From Dethiosulfatibacter sp. (GTDB lineage Bacteria > Bacillota_A > Clostridia > Tissierellales > Dethiosulfatibacteraceae), in the NCBI GenBank assembly GCA_019084435.1, contig JAHRFV010000207.1, positions 1-6,559 on the forward strand: a DNA stretch of 6,559 nucleotides. The letters are read 5' to 3'. Numbering within the stretch: position 1 is the stretch's first letter; each line of letters starts with the position of its first letter. This document shows, piece by piece, positions 5,882 through 6,559 of the stretch. The position numbers and the translations under genes are program-made. The notes beneath the pieces were generated by a model, which was not told where the DNA came from, searched no databases, and worked only from the letters and a program-made list of their open reading frames with translations.

Positions 5882-5920
5882 ATACAATATGAGTAATAAC
5901 TACATTTAAAGGGGATGTCT

Positions 5921-6559
5921 ATGTCAAAAAAAATGCCGAATCGTTGGGTGGTTGTTTTAGGCGCGGTTTTATTACAAATTTGTATTGGCGCTATTTACGC
6001 TTGGAGCTTGTTTAATAAGCCTTTAATGGATACATTTTGTTGGTCAAATAGCGAAACTGTTATGACTTTTTCCATCATTGTCTTTGTTTTTGCTTTCATT
6101 ACTTTGTTTTCCGGCCGATTACAGGACCGTATAGGACCGAAGATTGTTGCCACAATTGGAGGAATTATGTATGGTCTGGGGTTGATTTTATCCTCAACAG
6201 CGACAACAACGACTCAATTATATTTTTACTACGGGGTTATATCCGGTATAGGAGTAGGTTTTGTATATGTTTGTCCCCTTACGACTTGTATTAAATGGTT
6301 TCCTGACAAAAAAGGTTTTATCACAGGAATCGCTGTAGGTGCTTTTGGGTTGGGAAGCTTGGTATTTAAGGCAATAATAGAGTACTTGCTGGAAGTAACA
6401 GGAGTATCTGAGACCTTTTTTTATTTAGGTGTTTTATTTATGGTTATGACTGTACTGGGAGCTCAGTTTCTTAGTGTCCCTAAAAACATCAGTCTATCTG
6501 TTGTGGCAACAAAAGCCCAGAACGATTTCACTATGGTCGAAATGATGAAGACAAAAACT
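5921..6559 (+). CDS. OFA-family MFS transporter (partial, N-terminal half)
   Basis: This is an inner-membrane transporter of the oxalate/formate antiporter (OFA) branch of the major facilitator superfamily, whose members exchange or import small mono- and dicarboxylates such as oxalate, formate, lactate or pyruvate. The 213 visible residues are about half of the usual 400-430; the frame is open to the window end. Six membrane segments are suggested near 9-29, 47-65, 75-93, 100-120, 133-153 and 166-185. GRLQDRIGPK (65-74) is the MFS motif A loop between segments 2 and 3. The stretches IGAIYAWSLFN (22-32) and CIKWFPDKKG (123-132) are typical of OFA proteins. Start ATG 5921 follows GGGG by 6 bases; the in-frame ATG at 5915 abuts that site and is less likely. 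It lies 94 bases after the ferredoxin gene on the same strand, so its substrate may be that of the oxidoreductase. Confidence 0.88.
   Translation, partial: MSKKMPNRWVVVLGAVLLQICIGAIYAWSLFNKPLMDTFCWSNSETVMTFSIIVFVFAFITLFSGRLQDRIGPKIVATIGGIMYGLGLILSSTATTTTQLYFYYGVISGIGVGFVYVCPLTTCIKWFPDKKGFITGIAVGAFGLGSLVFKAIIEYLLEVTGVSETFFYLGVLFMVMTVLGAQFLSVPKNISLSVVATKAQNDFTMVEMMKTKT

Noticed and set aside
5883..5888. TACAAT as a -10 box for the transporter gene
   Set aside because: No acceptable -35 box is found 16-18 bases upstream, where the stem-loop lies.

Overview
The window looks like a chromosomal stretch from a low-GC anaerobic Firmicute, most likely a clostridial or acetogen-type organism. The evidence is the AT-rich intergenic DNA, strong purine-rich ribosome binding sites, a ferredoxin-dependent 2-oxoacid oxidoreductase operon, and insertion-sequence and group II intron types common in Clostridia. 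Species cannot be read from the sequence.

Bases 1-789 are the 3' part of a group II intron: the C-terminal half of its reverse transcriptase/maturase (2-724), then RNA domains V and VI (725-789). Bases about 807-1340 are a decayed insertion sequence on the minus strand. It contains a helix-turn-helix OrfA-like gene broken by one missing base (1204-867), placed between two direct copies of a 52-bp element-end sequence. Bases 1341-2245 are very AT-rich, and I see no intact gene there.

From 2246 a well-formed sigma-A-type promoter drives a compact plus-strand operon. In order it encodes: a protein resembling the epsilon subunit (CdhB) of CO dehydrogenase/acetyl-CoA synthase; the alpha, beta and gamma subunits of a pyruvate:ferredoxin oxidoreductase-family enzyme (PorA, PorB, PorG types); and a 2x[4Fe-4S] ferredoxin (PorD type). 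The first four genes overlap by 4, 1 and 1 bases, so their translation is probably coupled. After a 94-base gap holding a strong stem-loop comes the start of an oxalate/formate antiporter (OFA) type MFS transporter, cut by the window end.

Together these genes suggest uptake or exchange of a small carboxylic acid and its oxidative decarboxylation. Electrons would pass from thiamine diphosphate in PorB through Fe-S clusters and PorD to a soluble ferredoxin. The substrate (pyruvate, oxalate, glyoxylate, a branched-chain or other 2-oxoacid) cannot be fixed from sequence. The most unusual point is the CdhB-like protein as first gene of a 2-oxoacid oxidoreductase operon, with no CO dehydrogenase or acetyl-CoA synthase gene in the window.
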